DNA of 64,000 bases. Origin: Flagellimonas sp. CMM7 (GTDB lineage Bacteria > Bacteroidota > Bacteroidia > Flavobacteriales > Flavobacteriaceae). The DNA lies in contig NZ_CP090003.1 in NCBI RefSeq assembly GCF_021390195.1, positions 3,307,501 to 3,371,500 of the forward strand, read 5' to 3'. This document shows, piece by piece, positions 18,124 through 26,414 of this stretch; within the stretch, counting starts at the first letter, position 1; the number at the start of each line of letters is the position of its first letter. The notes beneath the pieces are model-generated. The model was not told the origin of the DNA and did no database searches. It worked only from the letters and a program-made list of their open reading frames with translations. Made by a program: the position numbers and the translations under genes.

Positions 18124-19392
18124 TTACCTATGAATAGTCTGTGTTCTATCAGGACCTACAGAAACAATTTTAATGGGAACATTTAATTCTTCCTCCAAAA
18201 ATGAGATGTAATCATTCAAAGCAGAAGGGAGCTCCTCAGCTTTAGTTAGTTGGGTTAAGTCTTTGGCCCAACCTTTCATCTCTTTATAAACAGGAATTAT
18301 ATTCTCGCTCTCAATATTGTACGGTAAATGTTGAATTTCTTCGCCTTTGTATTTGTAAGCAGTACATACCTTTAGGGTTTTAAAGCCACTAAGAACATCC
18401 CCTTTCATCATCATTAATTCAGTAACACCATTAATTTGAACAGCATATTTTAATGCCACTAGATCAAGCCATCCACATCGTCTTGGTCTGCCGGTTGTTG
18501 CACCAAACTCATTACCTACACGCCCCATGGTTTCCCCATCATTATCAAACAACTCGGTTGGGAAAGGTCCACTACCAACTCTTGTGGTATATGCTTTAAA
18601 AATACCCAATACACGACCTATTTTATTAGGAGCAACTCCTAAACCTGTACAAGCTCCAGCAGCTGTGGTGTTGGATGAAGTCACGAAAGGGTAAGTGCCA
18701 AAATCAATGTCCAATAAAGACCCTTGTGCTCCTTCTGCCAATATTTTCTTGCCTTGTTCCTGGGCTTTGAATATGTACTCTTCGCTATCAATAAACTTTA
18801 GTTGTTTTAGCGTTGCCACACCCTCGTAAAATTCAGCTTCCAATTCAGCTAAATCATATTGGATATCTACATTGTAAAATCCTATCATGGCTTCGTGCTT
18901 ATCTGCCAAAGCACGATATTTTTCTTCCCAGTTGTCAAACTCTAAATCTCCAACCCGCATGCCGTTTCTACCAGTCTTGTCCATATAAGTTGGGCCAATT
19001 CCTTTTAAAGTGGAGCCAATCTTTGCTTTTCCTTTTGCGGCTTCTGATGCTGCATCCAGTAAACGATGGGTAGGTAAAATAAGATGTGCTTTTCTTGAGA
19101 TGAAAAGTTTTGATACAATATCAATATCAAACTTTTCAAGATTGTCCAATTCCTTTTTAAAAATAACAGGGTCTATTACAACTCCGTTACCAACAACGTT
19201 TATGGCATTCTTATGAAAAATTCCTGAAGGGATAGTATGCAGTACATGTTTTATACCATCAAATTCCAAGGTATGACCTGCATTTGGGCCTCCCTGAAAT
19301 CTTGCAATAATATCATAGTCTTTAGTGAGTACATCAACAATTTTTCCTTTTCCTTCGTCTCCCCATTGGAGTCCAAGCAATAAATCTACCAT
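18124..19392 (-). CDS. purA: Adenylosuccinate synthetase
   Basis: 422 aa, the usual length. It joins aspartate to IMP with GTP, the first committed step to AMP. Visible are the GTP loop GDEGKGK (11-17) with the catalytic aspartate D12, H40 in NAGHT, KGIGPTYMDKTGRNG (IMP site), and TGRPRRCGWLDLVALKYA. The C-terminus VGPDRTQTI carries the GTP-binding lysine/arginine region. Start ATG 19392. It lies 12 nt after fur on the same strand and ends at a hairpin terminator. Confidence 0.97.
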   Translation of the reverse strand: MVDLLLGLQWGDEGKGKIVDVLTKDYDIIARFQGGPNAGHTLEFDGIKHVLHTIPSGIFHKNAINVVGNGVVIDPVIFKKELDNLEKFDIDIVSKLFISRKAHLILPTHRLLDAASEAAKGKAKIGSTLKGIGPTYMDKTGRNGMRVGDLEFDNWEEKYRALADKHEAMIGFYNVDIQYDLAELEAEFYEGVATLKQLKFIDSEEYIFKAQEQGKKILAEGAQGSLLDIDFGTYPFVTSSNTTAAGACTGLGVAPNKIGRVLGIFKAYTTRVGSGPFPTELFDNDGETMGRVGNEFGATTGRPRRCGWLDLVALKYAVQINGVTELMMMKGDVLSGFKTLKVCTAYKYKGEEIQHLPYNIESENIIPVYKEMKGWAKDLTQLTKAEELPSALNDYISFLEEELNVPIKIVSVGPDRTQTIHR

Positions 19393-19404
19393 GAAATGTG
19401 TTGG

Positions 19405-19860
19405 TTATTCTGTTAAGTTTTCTTCTTTGTTTCTGGTTCCGTAGAAATATAAAGAGTGGTTATTGATTTTAATATCAAAAACCTCCTCAATGGTTTTTTT
19501 TATGGATTGAATGCGCGGGTCGCAAAACTCAACCACTTCTCCTGTATCCGTAAGGATGACATGGTCGTGCTGACGATCAAAATATGATTTTTCATACTGT
19601 GCCTGATTTTTTCCAAATTGATGTTTTCTGACCAGTTTGGAATCTAGTAAAAGTTCAATGGTATTATATAAAGTGGCACGACTGACCCTGTAATTTTTGG
19701 TCTTCATTTTAATGTAAAGAGATTCTACATCAAAGTGATCTTCACTGTCATAAATTTCTTGTAAAATAGCGTAGCGTTCAGGTGTTTTGCGATGCCCTTT
19801 TTCTTCTAAGAATGAAGTGAACACGTTTTTTACAATTTCCTGATTTTTATTGTTCCCCAT
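19405..19860 (-). CDS. Fur-family metal-responsive repressor
   Basis: 151 aa from ATG 19860; an in-frame TTG at 19887 lies within the probable promoter and is rejected. The N-terminal winged helix (about 10-85, with [18 protein letters not shown] as recognition region) and the C-terminal dimerisation/metal domain with [12 protein letters not shown] (H98, D99, H100) and VEFCDPRI (C113) match Fur. The two CxxC zinc pairs found in many Fur/PerR/Zur proteins are absent, as is common in Bacteroidota members. Which metal it senses cannot be told. It sits between the (p)ppGpp gene and purA. Confidence 0.9.
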   Translation of the reverse strand: MGNNKNQEIVKNVFTSFLEEKGHRKTPERYAILQEIYDSEDHFDVESLYIKMKTKNYRVSRATLYNTIELLLDSKLVRKHQFGKNQAQYEKSYFDRQHDHVILTDTGEVVEFCDPRIQSIKKTIEEVFDIKINNHSLYFYGTRNKEENLTE

Positions 19861-19884
19861 AGCTTTCTCACCAATGCTAAAGGA

Positions 19885-19892
19885 CAAAGGTA
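19885..19892 (-). promoter_or_regulatory. -7 box upstream of fur-purA
   Basis: CAAAGGTA on the plus strand reads TACCTTTG, matching TAnnTTTG, 25 nt upstream of the fur ATG and just after the RSH stop. No TTG lies at the right spacing, so it may be a weak internal promoter. Confidence 0.4.
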
Positions 19893-19902
19893 CAGCTAAA
19901 AA

Positions 19903-22107
19903 TTAAATTCTGGTTACTTTGTCTATCCCCTCTACCTGCTTCAAATTATTGATCAGTTTTTTAAGAATACTGTTATTTTTTACCACTAGGGTTATTTTAC
20001 CTGTAAAAGTCCCTCCATCTGCACTAAAATTAAGGTTACGCATGTTAACGTGCATGTTATCCGATATGATATTGGTAATGTCGTTTACAAGCCCTAAATT
20101 ATCTATTCCAGTAATTTGGACATCTACCATAAATTCTTCTTGAGAGGAATCAATCCATTTGGCAGACATTATTCTGTAGGCATAGTTGGATTGTAAAGAA
20201 ATGGCATTGGGGCAGTTCTTCTTATGAACTTTTATTCCATCATTTACGCTTACAAAACCAAAAACATCATCTCCTGGAATTGGATTACAGCATTGAGAAA
20301 GCTTATAAGTCAATTTCTCTTCTTCCTTTCCAAATACAAGCATATCATATTTGGTGGTGATTTCTTCTCTATCAATATCTTTTGGAGCAGGATTTCTCCT
20401 AATTCTGTTTTTAAAGAAATTTAGGAAGGCATTGTGGTATGAAGAAGCAAACTCCTTTATCTTTTCATTATCAATAACACCGATTCCAACTCTATAAAAT
20501 AAGTCTAAACTGGTTTTGAGCTTAAAGAAGATCACCAACTTGTTAACGGTGTCTTCGCTAAGATTTATTTTTTGAGATTTTAGCTTTCTTCTCAGGGTTT
20601 CTTTTCCATCAGCGGCAATGCTCTTTTTTTCCTCACTTAATGAAGATTTAATTTTTGACCTAGCCCTTGCCGTTTGGGCATAGTCCAACCAACTTTGGCT
20701 TGGTTTGGCACTTTCAGAGGTTATGATCTCAACTTGATCACCACTATGGAGTTCTGATCCCAAAGGAACCAATTTTCCATTTACCCGCGCTCCGCGTGTT
20801 TTCATCCCAACCTCGGTATGAATGTGAAATGCAAAATCCAATGGAGTAGCTCCTTTAGGCATTGATTTTAATTCACCTTTGGGAGTAAAGACAAAGATTT
20901 CCTTGGAATATAGATTTAGTTTAAACTCCTCTACAAAATCAACAGCATTGCTGTTAGAAGTTTCCAGTGCTTCTTGCAACCTGTTCAACCAATCTTCTAT
21001 ACCTTGTTCTTTTTGTTCCCCGTGTTTATATTTAAAGTGTGCTGCATAGCCTTTTTCTGCAATTTCATGCATTCGTTCACTGCGTATCTGTACTTCAACC
21101 CATTTCCCTTTTGGCCCCATTACAGTGATATGCAGTGCTTCATAACCTGTAGATTTTGGTGAGGTAATCCAATCTCGTAAACGAATTGGGTTTGGTGTAA
21201 AATGATCGGTTACAATGGAATAAATCTTCCATGCCAAGAACTTTTCATTCTTTTTATCGGACTTGTACGTAATCCTAATGGCGAACTTGTCGTAGACTTC
21301 ATCAAAAGAAACATTTTGGGCCTTCATTTTTCTTCGGATGGAGAAAATGGATTTCATCCGTCCTTTAATCTTATAGTTTAGACCTTCTTTATCCAAGGAA
21401 TTACTTATAACATTAGAAAAATCATCAATGTAAGCCAATTGATCTTCTTCAGTATCATCAATTTTGACTTGAATGTCTTTGTAGACCTCAGGTTCTGTAT
21501 ATTTTAAGCTAAGGTCTTCTAAATGGGTTTTAATATTGTAAAGCCCAATTCGATGAGCCAACGGAGCGTAGATATACAGGGTTTCCGAAGCTATTTTCAC
21601 CTGTTTATGCTCAGGCATGTAATCCATTGTGAGCATGTTGTGGTATCTGTCTGCAATTTTGATAATGATTACTCTAACATCATCATGCAGTGTCAACAGC
21701 ATTTTTCTAAAGTTCTCTGCCTGCTGACTAATATCTTTATCCTTTTTTAGATGGGATATTTTGGTTAATCCATCAACAATACGAGCAACGCTTTCTCCAA
21801 ACATACGCTCAATATCATCTAAAGTGTAAGGAGTGTCCTCAACAACATCATGTAAGAGTGCTGAAGCAATGGAAACTGCATCGAGGCCAATTTTTGAGGC
21901 GACAATTTTTGCTACTGCAATAGGGTGGAAGATATAGGCCTCTCCAGATTTTCGGCGTTGGTCCTTGTGGGCATCTACAGCTACATCAAAAGCAGAGCGT
22001 ATCAACTTCTTGTCCTTATCGGACAAGGTTTGATAACTGATACGAAGCAATTCTTTATATTGCTTAGCAATCTCTTTGTTCTCTTTTTCAATAGCGGCCT
22101 CCGTCAT
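19903..22107 (-). CDS. RelA/SpoT homologue, bifunctional (p)ppGpp synthetase/hydrolase
   Basis: 734 aa with the full long-RSH layout: HD hydrolase (about 40-190, HDVVED at 86-91 and IADRYHNM at 151-158), synthetase (about 240-360, KGRMKSIFSIRRKM, STGYEALH, VEVQIRSERMHEIAEKGYAAH), TGS (about 402-463), a helical/CC region (CCNPIPGD), and a C-terminal ACT domain (about 660-734). The intact HDxxED indicates hydrolase activity, and it is the only RSH seen here. It controls the stringent response. It lies 45 nt downstream of the M48 gene and 42 nt upstream of fur. Confidence 0.95.
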   Translation of the reverse strand: MTEAAIEKENKEIAKQYKELLRISYQTLSDKDKKLIRSAFDVAVDAHKDQRRKSGEAYIFHPIAVAKIVASKIGLDAVSIASALLHDVVEDTPYTLDDIERMFGESVARIVDGLTKISHLKKDKDISQQAENFRKMLLTLHDDVRVIIIKIADRYHNMLTMDYMPEHKQVKIASETLYIYAPLAHRIGLYNIKTHLEDLSLKYTEPEVYKDIQVKIDDTEEDQLAYIDDFSNVISNSLDKEGLNYKIKGRMKSIFSIRRKMKAQNVSFDEVYDKFAIRITYKSDKKNEKFLAWKIYSIVTDHFTPNPIRLRDWITSPKSTGYEALHITVMGPKGKWVEVQIRSERMHEIAEKGYAAHFKYKHGEQKEQGIEDWLNRLQEALETSNSNAVDFVEEFKLNLYSKEIFVFTPKGELKSMPKGATPLDFAFHIHTEVGMKTRGARVNGKLVPLGSELHSGDQVEIITSESAKPSQSWLDYAQTARARSKIKSSLSEEKKSIAADGKETLRRKLKSQKINLSEDTVNKLVIFFKLKTSLDLFYRVGIGVIDNEKIKEFASSYHNAFLNFFKNRIRRNPAPKDIDREEITTKYDMLVFGKEEEKLTYKLSQCCNPIPGDDVFGFVSVNDGIKVHKKNCPNAISLQSNYAYRIMSAKWIDSSQEEFMVDVQITGIDNLGLVNDITNIISDNMHVNMRNLNFSADGGTFTGKITLVVKNNSILKKLINNLKQVEGIDKVTRI

Positions 22108-22151
22108 AGTATATTAAAATTACCACAATCTTTAATGGTAACCAACAAAAA

Positions 22152-23384
22152 TCATGCCTTTAGGTTTCTAATGCGCTCTACTAGAGGAGGGTGGGAATAA
22201 TGCACAAATACATATGCCGGATGCGGCGTTAAGTTGCTTAAATTGTTCTTTGACAGCTTCTTTAATGATGCTACCAAAGGTGTTGCAGCAAAGGTCTTCT
22301 TGGCATAATCATCCGCTTGGAACTCAAATCTTCTGGACAAATAGTTCATAGCAAGCCCTGTAACCTCAGAAATTGGACTGTAAAGCAAGACAAAACCAAC
22401 AAGCCCAGCATGAAAACTTGGCGTCGATACCCCAATTGCCAGTGATATTTCTGGACTGTTTATGAATAAGGAAAGTATGAAAAGCGTAAACCCGGTCAAT
22501 CCTAAAGAAACCAATAGGTTGAAAATAATATGTTTCCGTTTGTAATGACCTACCTCATGAGCCAGAACTGCCACAATTTCCTCTTCGCTTAAATCATTGA
22601 TTAAGGTATCAAACAATGTGATGCGTTTTTCCCTACCAAATCCCGAAAAATAGGCGTTTGCTTTGGTTGACCTTTTGGAACCATCGATTACAAAAATATT
22701 TTTGAGCTCGAACCCTACTTCTTTAGCATAATTTTCAATCGCACTCTTTAAACTACCATCGGTTAAAGGCGTTTGTTTATTAAAAAGAGGTACAATTAAT
22801 CGGCTATAAAATAAATTGATGAACAGAACAATAGTGCCGACCAGAATCCAAGTGTAGATCCAGAAGTTTGCTCCCGTCCACTGATAAAAAAGGATAAATA
22901 GGGATAGTATTCCTCCACCAAAAACAATGGAAAGTAACCAACCTTTTATTTTGTCCAAGAAAAACAACTTCTTGGTTGTTTTGTTAAAACCGTATTTCTC
23001 TTCAATTACAAAAGTTTGGTAATAAGAAAAAGGCGTTCCCAAAATACTACTTCCCAAAAGCATAAACCCAAAGAAAATCAATGCCATTGGAATCGTCTTA
23101 TCCGTAATTGAACGAGTAATGGAATCAATCCATTCAAACCCCCCAAAGAATAAGAAGCAAAGGGTTAAGACCAATGAAAACCCATCAGAAAAGAGCCCAA
23201 ATCTATGATTTGTTAATTTATATTTTTGAGATTTTTGATATTCTGCATCATCAAAAACATCACTTAGTTCGGATGGAACATTAGATGTGAATCGCTTTGC
23301 ATTAAGGTGTTCCAATACTTGGTGAACTAGGTATTGGACTACTAAAATGAAAATGATGGTGTAGAAGAGAGTAGTTTTTTCCAT
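22152..23384 (-). CDS. M48 family membrane metallopeptidase (Ste24/CAAX protease-1 type)
   Basis: 410 aa with about seven membrane helices and a zinc motif HEVGH (H276, E277, H280), the third ligand being the glutamate of FEFQADDYAKK near residue 355. The N-terminal Peptidase_M48_N region (FSDGFSLVLTLCFLFFGG, GTPFSYYQTFVIEEKYGFNK) marks the Ste24 subgroup, which in bacteria trims membrane or misfolded proteins. ATG 23384 is 3 nt from the stop of the SpoU gene, so the two are co-transcribed. Confidence 0.93.
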   Translation of the reverse strand: MEKTTLFYTIIFILVVQYLVHQVLEHLNAKRFTSNVPSELSDVFDDAEYQKSQKYKLTNHRFGLFSDGFSLVLTLCFLFFGGFEWIDSITRSITDKTIPMALIFFGFMLLGSSILGTPFSYYQTFVIEEKYGFNKTTKKLFFLDKIKGWLLSIVFGGGILSLFILFYQWTGANFWIYTWILVGTIVLFINLFYSRLIVPLFNKQTPLTDGSLKSAIENYAKEVGFELKNIFVIDGSKRSTKANAYFSGFGREKRITLFDTLINDLSEEEIVAVLAHEVGHYKRKHIIFNLLVSLGLTGFTLFILSLFINSPEISLAIGVSTPSFHAGLVGFVLLYSPISEVTGLAMNYLSRRFEFQADDYAKKTFAATPLVASLKKLSKNNLSNLTPHPAYVFVHYSHPPLVERIRNLKA

Positions 23385-23387
23385 AGG

Positions 23388-24191
23388 CTAAAATCCGCGT
23401 TGCCGCTTCGCTTCAAATATAAGTATTGCCGCCGATACAGAAACGTTCATAGAATCAATTTCACCCTGCATCGGGATAATCAGGTTTTGGTCGGAGCTTT
23501 GAAGCCATGTATTGGTTAATCCAGACGCTTCAGTACCAACGACTATTGCCACGCCGGTTTTAAAATCACAATCCACATAGTTTTTGGACGCCGTAAGGGC
23601 CGCACAGTATATTTTAACATCTTTTTCTTTTAGAAAATGGATAATTTCTTCCGTAGAGCCCATTCCAATTTGATTGGTGAACACACAGCCTATACTAGAG
23701 CGAATAATGTTTGGGTTATAGATGTCAGATTTTGGATTGGCAATAAAAACCGCATCAATTGCGGCAGCGTCTGCTGTTCTTAGCAGTGCCCCAATATTAC
23801 CAGGTTTTTCAGGAGCTTCCGCTACTAAAATTAAAGGATGTTCATTTTTAAATGTAATTTTTTCCAGACCATGTCCTTTGCTTTTTGCAATGGCCAAGAT
23901 ACCTTCTGTGGTTTCCCTATGCGCTATTTTTTCATAAACAGGTTTGGATAGTTGTATAACTTCAATATTGGAGTTCTTAATAACAGTGTTTAACGCAAAA
24001 TCCGTTAAAATCTCTGGACAAAATAGGACGGTCTCTAAGATAAAACCTCCTTTTTGGGCAAGTTCAATTTCACGCTGCCCTTCCACTATAAAAAGTCCAG
24101 TTTTCTTTCGTTCCCTAGACTTTTCTTTAAGGAGCAATATCTTTTTGACCAAAGGGTTTTGGATACTGCTGATTAATTTGGCTTCCTTCAC
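23388..24191 (-). CDS. SpoU (TrmH/RlmB-type) RNA 2'-O-methyltransferase
   Basis: 267 aa starting at GTG 24191. An N-terminal substrate-binding domain (about 1-95, NPLVKKILLLKEKSRERKKT) is followed by a SPOUT knot with its three motifs: EAPEKPGNIGALLRTADAAA (motif 1), VVGTEASGLTN (motif 2) and IPMQGEIDSMNVSVSAAIL (motif 3). These enzymes put 2'-O-methyl groups on rRNA or tRNA from SAM. The exact nucleotide cannot be inferred. It is first in an operon with the M48 protease. Confidence 0.93.
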   Translation of the reverse strand: MKEAKLISSIQNPLVKKILLLKEKSRERKKTGLFIVEGQREIELAQKGGFILETVLFCPEILTDFALNTVIKNSNIEVIQLSKPVYEKIAHRETTEGILAIAKSKGHGLEKITFKNEHPLILVAEAPEKPGNIGALLRTADAAAIDAVFIANPKSDIYNPNIIRSSIGCVFTNQIGMGSTEEIIHFLKEKDVKIYCAALTASKNYVDCDFKTGVAIVVGTEASGLTNTWLQSSDQNLIIPMQGEIDSMNVSVSAAILIFEAKRQRGF

Positions 24192-24258
24192 ACTTCAAAA
24201 ATACGTAATCTTGTAATCTTAAGGAGGTATTTCCGACAAAGCGGCAAACGATATAACT

Positions 24259-25062
24259 ATGAAGAAAGCAACAATCCTATTTCTTGCACTTGCTATTGGA
24301 GCATGCAAACCTGCTACTAAAAAAGAAGAAACCACAGAAACTGTTCAAGAGGAAACAGTTGAATCCAAACCAAATTTCCCAAAGGCTATGGGAAAAGTTT
24401 TTGATGCTCATGGTGGTTTAGCAACTTGGAAAGAGCAACGTACATTGGTATACGATATGCCCAAAAAAGATTTTACAGAAACGCATACCATAGATTTATG
24501 GTCCAGAAAGGATCGAGTAGATTCTGAACAGTTCTCGTTAGGGTCTGATGGTAAAGAGGTTTGGCTGCTTGATACGGAAGAAAACTATAAAGGTGATGCT
24601 GGATTCTACCATAATCTGATGTTTTATTTTTATGCGATGCCTTTTGTTCTGGCTGATGATGGTATAGTGTATTCAGAAACGGAAGATTTGGTATATGAAG
24701 ATCAAACTTATCCAGGTATTAGAATCTCATATGAATCTGGAGTTGGTACTTCATCTAAAGATGAATACTTCATTTATTTTGATTCAAATACGCACCAAAT
24801 GGCATGGTTGGGATATACAGTTACCTATAGAACAGGTGAAGTATCAGAAACGGTTAAATGGATAAGATATGATGATTGGCAAAAGGTGGAAGGTTTAGCT
24901 TTACCAAAATCAATTACTTGGTACAATTTTGAGGGCACTACGATTTTGGATGCAAGAAGTACTGTTCAGTTCGAGAACGTTACTTTGAGTAAAACATCTA
25001 AACCCCATGAGTTTTATGCAAAGCCTGAAAAGGCAGAATTTGTGACGGTAAAAAAGAACTAA
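24259..25062 (+). CDS. Lipoprotein of unknown function (DUF6503-like)
   Basis: 267 aa. A lipobox AIGAC (C16) makes it a lipoprotein, followed by a Glu/Thr-rich linker. The body has many short beta strands with aromatic residues (VFDAHGGLATWKEQRTLVY, DGKEVWLLDT, YPGIRISYESGVG, YEWIRYDDW-like strands), like LolA-fold or DUF6503 proteins. I am unsure of the family number. It stands alone between the divergent SpoU gene and a shared terminator. Confidence 0.8.
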   Translation: MKKATILFLALAIGACKPATKKEETTETVQEETVESKPNFPKAMGKVFDAHGGLATWKEQRTLVYDMPKKDFTETHTIDLWSRKDRVDSEQFSLGSDGKEVWLLDTEENYKGDAGFYHNLMFYFYAMPFVLADDGIVYSETEDLVYEDQTYPGIRISYESGVGTSSKDEYFIYFDSNTHQMAWLGYTVTYRTGEVSETVKWIRYDDWQKVEGLALPKSITWYNFEGTTILDARSTVQFENVTLSKTSKPHEFYAKPEKAEFVTVKKN

Positions 25063-25068
25063 AAAAAT

Positions 25069-25104
25069 AATAAGAGCGGCGTTCCATGGAACGCCACTCT
25101 TATT
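25069..25104. terminator. Bidirectional intrinsic terminator
   Basis: AATAAGAG(C)GGCGTTCCA and its near-perfect complement (one mismatch) form an 18-bp stem with A- and T-rich ends, between the converging lipoprotein and amidohydrolase genes. Confidence 0.85.
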
Positions 25105-25110
25105 TTATAC

Positions 25111-26403
25111 TTACTTTCCTTCGTATTTCCCCATATAGCGTTTCCAAAGTTTGGTTTGGTGAGTTTCCAAGGAAATATCCCTGCCATCTATAAACGCTCT
25201 TGAAAGTTGGTTGGTTCTCATATCCAGCGCATCTCCCTCAGAAATGAACAACGTAGCACTTTTTCCAACCTCCAGAGTACCATAATCGGAATCAATGCCT
25301 AAAATTTTGGCTGTATTTCCCGTTAACAATTGTACTGCTTTTTCCTTTTCTAATCCTTGTGCAACTACTTGACCAGCATAAAAAGGAAGGTTTCTAGTTT
25401 GAAAGTTGGAGGCAGATGCATTTTGCAAACCTACCAACAAACCAGCTTCCATTAATAGTTTTGGTAATTTGAAAGTGAAATCATAATCATCATCGTCATA
25501 CTTTGGGAGGGTATGGGTAAAGTTTACCAAAACAGGAATATTATGTTCCTTTAAAAAATCAGTGATTTTATGTGCATGGTACCCGCCAACAAGGACAATG
25601 TTTTTTGCTCCGGTTTTCTTTACTGTGGTAATAGCGTCCATCATTTCCTTTTCGCCATCAGCATAGATATACAGATGTTTTGAGCCATTGAATACACCTT
25701 GCATAGCCGCAAATGCAGCATTCCTTTCCTTAGCGCTGTCTTTTCCATAGGCGTTCGCATTTTGCATAAAGGTTTTTACTTCGTTTGCTTGCTTTTGGTA
25801 GTTTTTGTTAGGGATGAAACCGCTAGGTTCTCCCATCCACCATCTACCTCTTCTGAAAATAGCAGGCCAGTTTAAATGAACTCCGTCATCCATTTTTACA
25901 GCAGCATCTTCCCAGTTCCAAGCATCAAATTGCACAATAGAAGATGTACCTGAAATTCTTCCTCCTTTAGGGGTAATTTGTCCCAGCAATACACCATTAG
26001 GGCGCATGCTTTCCACCACTTTGGATTCTGCATTGTAGGCTATAATACTCCTAATATGAGGAATAATGTCCCCAATTTCGTCCTGATCGTTACTTGCTCT
26101 TACTGCGTTTACTTCAACTAAGCCCAAAGATTTTCCTGGAGCTATAAAACCAGGGTAGATATGCTTTCCACTTGCATTTATAATTTGACCCTTGTTTTCT
26201 ACCTCAGAACCACCAATGGCAGTTATTTTTCCGTTCTCAAATACTACTGTGCAATTCTCTATTATCGTGCCGTTACCAATATGGGCATTAGCTCCTGTTA
26301 TCGTAATTGCTTGTTTTTGAATAGAAGCGGGGGTCTGTTGTGCAGTTCCTGTAAAAATACCTATGAGCCCAAATAGTATAAATGTTGATATAATTTTTTT
26401 CAT
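25111..26403 (-). CDS. Secreted amidohydrolase-like protein, metal site degenerate
   Basis: 430 aa with a signal peptide (about 1-21, ending GTAQ). The composite beta-sandwich and barrel of the imidazolonepropionase/dihydroorotase-like superfamily are recognisable (TVVFENGKITAIGG, AKILGIDSDYGTLEVGKSAT). The metal-binding HxH that normally follows YPGFID is replaced: the sequence reads YPGFIAPGKSLGLVEV. Only scattered histidines remain (GGYHAHK). It is therefore probably not a normal metal-dependent hydrolase. It lies 11 nt downstream of a larger paralogue, and the pair may form a complex. Confidence 0.85.
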   Translation of the reverse strand: MKKIISTFILFGLIGIFTGTAQQTPASIQKQAITITGANAHIGNGTIIENCTVVFENGKITAIGGSEVENKGQIINASGKHIYPGFIAPGKSLGLVEVNAVRASNDQDEIGDIIPHIRSIIAYNAESKVVESMRPNGVLLGQITPKGGRISGTSSIVQFDAWNWEDAAVKMDDGVHLNWPAIFRRGRWWMGEPSGFIPNKNYQKQANEVKTFMQNANAYGKDSAKERNAAFAAMQGVFNGSKHLYIYADGEKEMMDAITTVKKTGAKNIVLVGGYHAHKITDFLKEHNIPVLVNFTHTLPKYDDDDYDFTFKLPKLLMEAGLLVGLQNASASNFQTRNLPFYAGQVVAQGLEKEKAVQLLTGNTAKILGIDSDYGTLEVGKSATLFISEGDALDMRTNQLSRAFIDGRDISLETHQTKLWKRYMGKYEGK

Positions 26404-26414
26404 TGTTTTATCTT

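Noticed and set aside
24221..24228. AAGGAGGT, a perfect Shine-Dalgarno string
   Set aside because: It lies 30 nt before ATG 24259 with no start codon at the usual spacing; this phylum scarcely uses such sites.
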